From assembly GCA_003663345.1 (NCBI GenBank), contig QMZU01000028.1:1-7731 (forward strand): a stretch of DNA of 7,731 nt, written 5' to 3'. Source of the stretch: Candidatus Aenigmatarchaeota archaeon (GTDB lineage: Archaea; Aenigmatarchaeota; Aenigmatarchaeia; PWEA01; B50-G16). Position numbers and translations under genes: made by a program. The notes beneath the pieces are model-generated. The model searched no databases, was not told the origin of the DNA, and worked only from the letters and a program-made list of their open reading frames with translations. Below are positions 5,824 through 7,731 of this stretch, in pieces (position 1 is the stretch's first letter; every line of letters begins with the position of its first letter).

Positions 5824-6464
5824 AACCTCACCACCGCAGTTATCCTGTAAACGTTTCTACCATCCTTCCTGGTCACAAGCGTATAACTCTCTTTTACATC
5901 TGCATTGTATTTATTCTTTAACCTTCTTGCTATGTTTTTGACTGCGCTTTTCGATCCTATGTAAAGGTCGATCCCTTCTTTCCTTTTATCAATCTTACTT
6001 ATGAACCATCCTCTCTTTCCTGATTTCGATACCATTCCAGAGATTTCTTCCACAATTTTATCAGCATTCACATCACCTCTTATCTGAATGACACCTTCGT
6101 AATACCCTGTCCTTTCCTTGGAACACTCCTCACAGATTCTCTTTATGGTCTTGATATAAAACGTGGATTTGCGCCGAACAGTCTTGTTACGAATCTCAAT
6201 ATCGAATTCAATCTCAACGGAATCATCTTTCACTTCAACATTAACATTTCTGAAGCCCTTCCTTTTAAGATATTTCTCAATAACTTCAGAAAGACTTTTC
6301 TTTACCCATCTTCCTTTTTCTCTGACCCTTGAACAGACAGGGCAGACCTCCATCTTCATATCCTTCAGGCCAGGAGCAGGTGCCAGTTCCTCGAGACATC
6401 TTTCACAGAACCCTTCTATTAATTTTTCACTCTCCTTTCCGCACCTTGGACAGAATTTCCTCAT
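5820..6464 (-). CDS. nmd3: NMD3-related large-subunit ribosome factor
   Basis: This 214-residue protein matches the archaeal NMD3 family, the short relatives of the eukaryotic 60S export adaptor Nmd3, which binds the large-subunit intersubunit face. Two zinc sites are visible. C5-P-R-C8 with C20-E-R-C23 makes one knuckle; C41-P-V-C44 with C111-E-E-C114 makes the second. Next comes the family signature R-x-G-Y-Y-E-G-V-I-Q-I-R-G (118-130). The C-terminal part includes G-I-D-L-Y-I-G-S (164-171), a helix K-N-I-A-R-R-L-K, and D-G-R-N-V-Y-R-I-T (201-209). It lacks the eukaryotic eIF5A-like extension and export signals, as expected in a cell without a nucleus. The ATG at 6464 has a TTTAAA box about 25 bp upstream and should be leaderless. 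It heads the ribosome/topoisomerase cluster. Confidence 0.93.
   Translation of the reverse strand: MRKFCPRCGKESEKLIEGFCERCLEELAPAPGLKDMKMEVCPVCSRVREKGRWVKKSLSEVIEKYLKRKGFRNVNVEVKDDSVEIEFDIEIRNKTVRRKSTFYIKTIKRICEECSKERTGYYEGVIQIRGDVNADKIVEEISGMVSKSGKRGWFISKIDKRKEGIDLYIGSKSAVKNIARRLKNKYNADVKESYTLVTRKDGRNVYRITAVVRF
5828..5835 (-). promoter_or_regulatory. Ribosome-binding site of aIF1A
   Basis: GGTGGTGA with a 4-nt spacer before TTG 5823, within the last NMD3 codons (Ala-Val-Val-Arg). It supports the unusual TTG initiator over the downstream ATG. Confidence 0.7.
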
Positions 6465-6486
6465 AAGAATTATTTTTACAGAAGGG

Positions 6487-6492
6487 TTTAAA
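6487..6492 (-). promoter_or_regulatory. TATA box for NMD3 and the downstream operon (leaderless)
   Basis: TTTAAA in context GATTTAAACCC is centred 25-26 bp from the A of the NMD3 ATG at 6464, so the mRNA should start at or near the start codon. It lies in the 30-bp gap after the upstream gene's TAA. No ribosome-binding site is visible before the ATG. Confidence 0.65.
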
Positions 6493-6494
6493 TC

Positions 6495-7731
6495 TTAATA
6501 GAGGTACCAGAGAGTCAGAATAACCTCATAAGGTTCATAAACCTCCTGTCCACCGGAGAAGAAATATCTTACATTAACCCTTTCCTCGCTGAAGCTTCTT
6601 GGAAGATTCCACCATCCTTCACCGGCTGCCCAGAGAACGGCGCTTTTGACAATGGCTCTGATATCATCCTCCGGGTCATCTGAGCCCCTGGATACCCAGA
6701 CAGCCCTTCCATAATTTTCATTACTCTGATTCAGAATCACGGCTGTTTGCCTCAAAGAAGTGTTCATCACGACCTGTTCGCTGCTCTCTTCAAAGTTTGC
6801 CACATCTCCATATGCAAAATTTATTATTTTATATTCGGGAAGTGGGTCGAACCATACAACATAACCATCCTCCTTTATTTTATCAACTCTGAAATTGAAT
6901 CCATCCAGAGAGAACGTATCGCCTTCCTGATATTTTACCTCATCATCAAATAACCCGTCTCTATCGGTATCTATCTGCACTTTGTCAAAATCGGAGCCCG
7001 TCCTGCTTATGTTCACGCCATATTCTCTCCACCAGAGTTTCCAGGTCCCAGTTCTCCAATCAGTATTTCCGGTAGCCGTATTCACATCCATAGATATACC
7101 ATAAAAAATCTTTCCTATGTAGAAGTTTTTAGAGGTCGGATCAATCCTGTTCGAGAAGGTGAGATTGCATCTAATGCCGCCGCAAAGACCGCTGGGATTT
7201 GGTGCTGTATCCGCCACTCCAAATATTTCCTTTTGAAAATTTCTCTTCGGAGGAGAATTGAAATTCTGAGCGGTTAGATTAACGTACTCCACGATGCCAT
7301 AACCCCTTTTTATATAAGTTTTGAGAAGGTCAACATTATCAATGGCCGGCTCTAACTGCTCTTCGCCGTTTATAAAGATTACATCCATCTGATAGGAAGA
7401 AAAATTTGAATATGAAAATGGAAAAACAAAGAATTCAATTTTTCTACCATTGAGATACCCGCTTCCCAGAATATCCTTTATCTTTGCACCTTCGTTTTCA
7501 ATTCCTGTTGATGTATCACATCCAACGGTGCAGTTATACCCCACTCTGATCTGGTTTTTGAACGTTCCCATAGTTTTCAGCGAATAACCTATCCTTGTTT
7601 TGGAACCGATTATATCATCTATTTCATCATCTATTTCGGTCTCATTCAATTCCATCAGTTTCTCCAGAGTCCCATCTTTATCCATAACAGCGAGTATGTC
7701 TTCGCCATATCTCAAAAGTTTTGCCTTTTCC
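6495..7731 (-). CDS. Large secreted/surface protein, 5' end outside the window
   Basis: The reading frame is open to the right edge (codons for E-K-A-K-L precede the TTG at 7715), so the start is missing and at least 411 residues are present. I do not recognise a named family. Numbered from the TTG, it has eight N-x-S/T sequons, four cysteines in two close pairs (C62/C66, C178/C183) and a calcium-type loop D-T-D-R-D-G-L-F-D-D-E (249-259), all signs of an extracellular protein. Residues 108-148 and 296-366 resemble a GATase1-like fold: D-V-I-F-I-N-G, then Y-I-K-R-G-Y-G-I-V-E-Y, later G-R-A-V-W-V-S-R-G and A-V-L-W-A-A-G-E. It ends in V-I-L-T-L-W-Y-L-Y. The opening R-Y-G-E-D-I-L-A-V-M-D-K-D-G resembles the region after the hydrophobic N-terminus of archaeal pilin-like proteins, so the missing part may be a class III signal sequence; this is inference. 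Confidence 0.85.
   Translation of the reverse strand, partial: EKAKLLRYGEDILAVMDKDGTLEKLMELNETEIDDEIDDIIGSKTRIGYSLKTMGTFKNQIRVGYNCTVGCDTSTGIENEGAKIKDILGSGYLNGRKIEFFVFPFSYSNFSSYQMDVIFINGEEQLEPAIDNVDLLKTYIKRGYGIVEYVNLTAQNFNSPPKRNFQKEIFGVADTAPNPSGLCGGIRCNLTFSNRIDPTSKNFYIGKIFYGISMDVNTATGNTDWRTGTWKLWWREYGVNISRTGSDFDKVQIDTDRDGLFDDEVKYQEGDTFSLDGFNFRVDKIKEDGYVVWFDPLPEYKIINFAYGDVANFEESSEQVVMNTSLRQTAVILNQSNENYGRAVWVSRGSDDPEDDIRAIVKSAVLWAAGEGWWNLPRSFSEERVNVRYFFSGGQEVYEPYEVILTLWYLY

Overview
The window is archaeal chromosomal DNA. It carries both subunits of DNA topoisomerase VI, the archaeal ribosome-maturation factors NMD3, RIO1 and a Dim2/Pno1-like two-KH protein, translation factor aIF1A, TTTAAA-type TATA boxes and an intron-bearing tRNA. 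I recall the order aIF1A-RIO1-KH-Top6B-Top6A from euryarchaea such as Thermococcales. Non-canonical tRNA introns are better known from Thermoproteales and some DPANN/ARMAN lineages. I cannot fix the lineage from this window.

Layout. The right two thirds lie on the minus strand and read from high to low coordinates. First comes the 3' part of a large secreted or surface protein that runs off the right edge (7731-6495). It is followed by a compact cluster: NMD3 (6464-5820), aIF1A (5823-5527), RIO1 (5463-4762), KH protein (4775-4248), top6B (4239-2632) and top6A (2645-1563). Next is a separately promoted tRNA-Asn(GUU) gene (1521-1379) with two insertions. At the left are two divergently transcribed genes I do not recognise: a 229-residue protein on the plus strand (675-1364) and a 179-residue winged-helix-like protein on the minus strand (590-51).

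How the parts fit. NMD3 acts on the large subunit. RIO1 and the KH protein act on late small-subunit maturation. aIF1A acts at initiation. The cluster is therefore a ribosome-assembly and initiation operon fused to the two Topo VI subunits. Two expression modes are visible. Four transcription units (179-residue gene, 229-residue gene, NMD3, RIO1) have a TTTAAA box centred about 25-28 bp upstream of an ATG, which predicts leaderless mRNAs. The four internal genes (aIF1A, KH, top6B, top6A) instead all carry the same octamer GGTGGTGA just before the start, placed in or against the end of the upstream gene, which suggests translational coupling.

The most striking element is the tRNA-Asn. Every stem pairs, the anticodon is GTT and CCA is encoded, yet it has about 52 extra nucleotides in the T-loop and about 15 in the D-loop. 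Second are the uniform octamer Shine-Dalgarno sites, which make a testable prediction about the 16S rRNA 3' end, and a 14-bp palindrome beside an internal RIO1 promoter.
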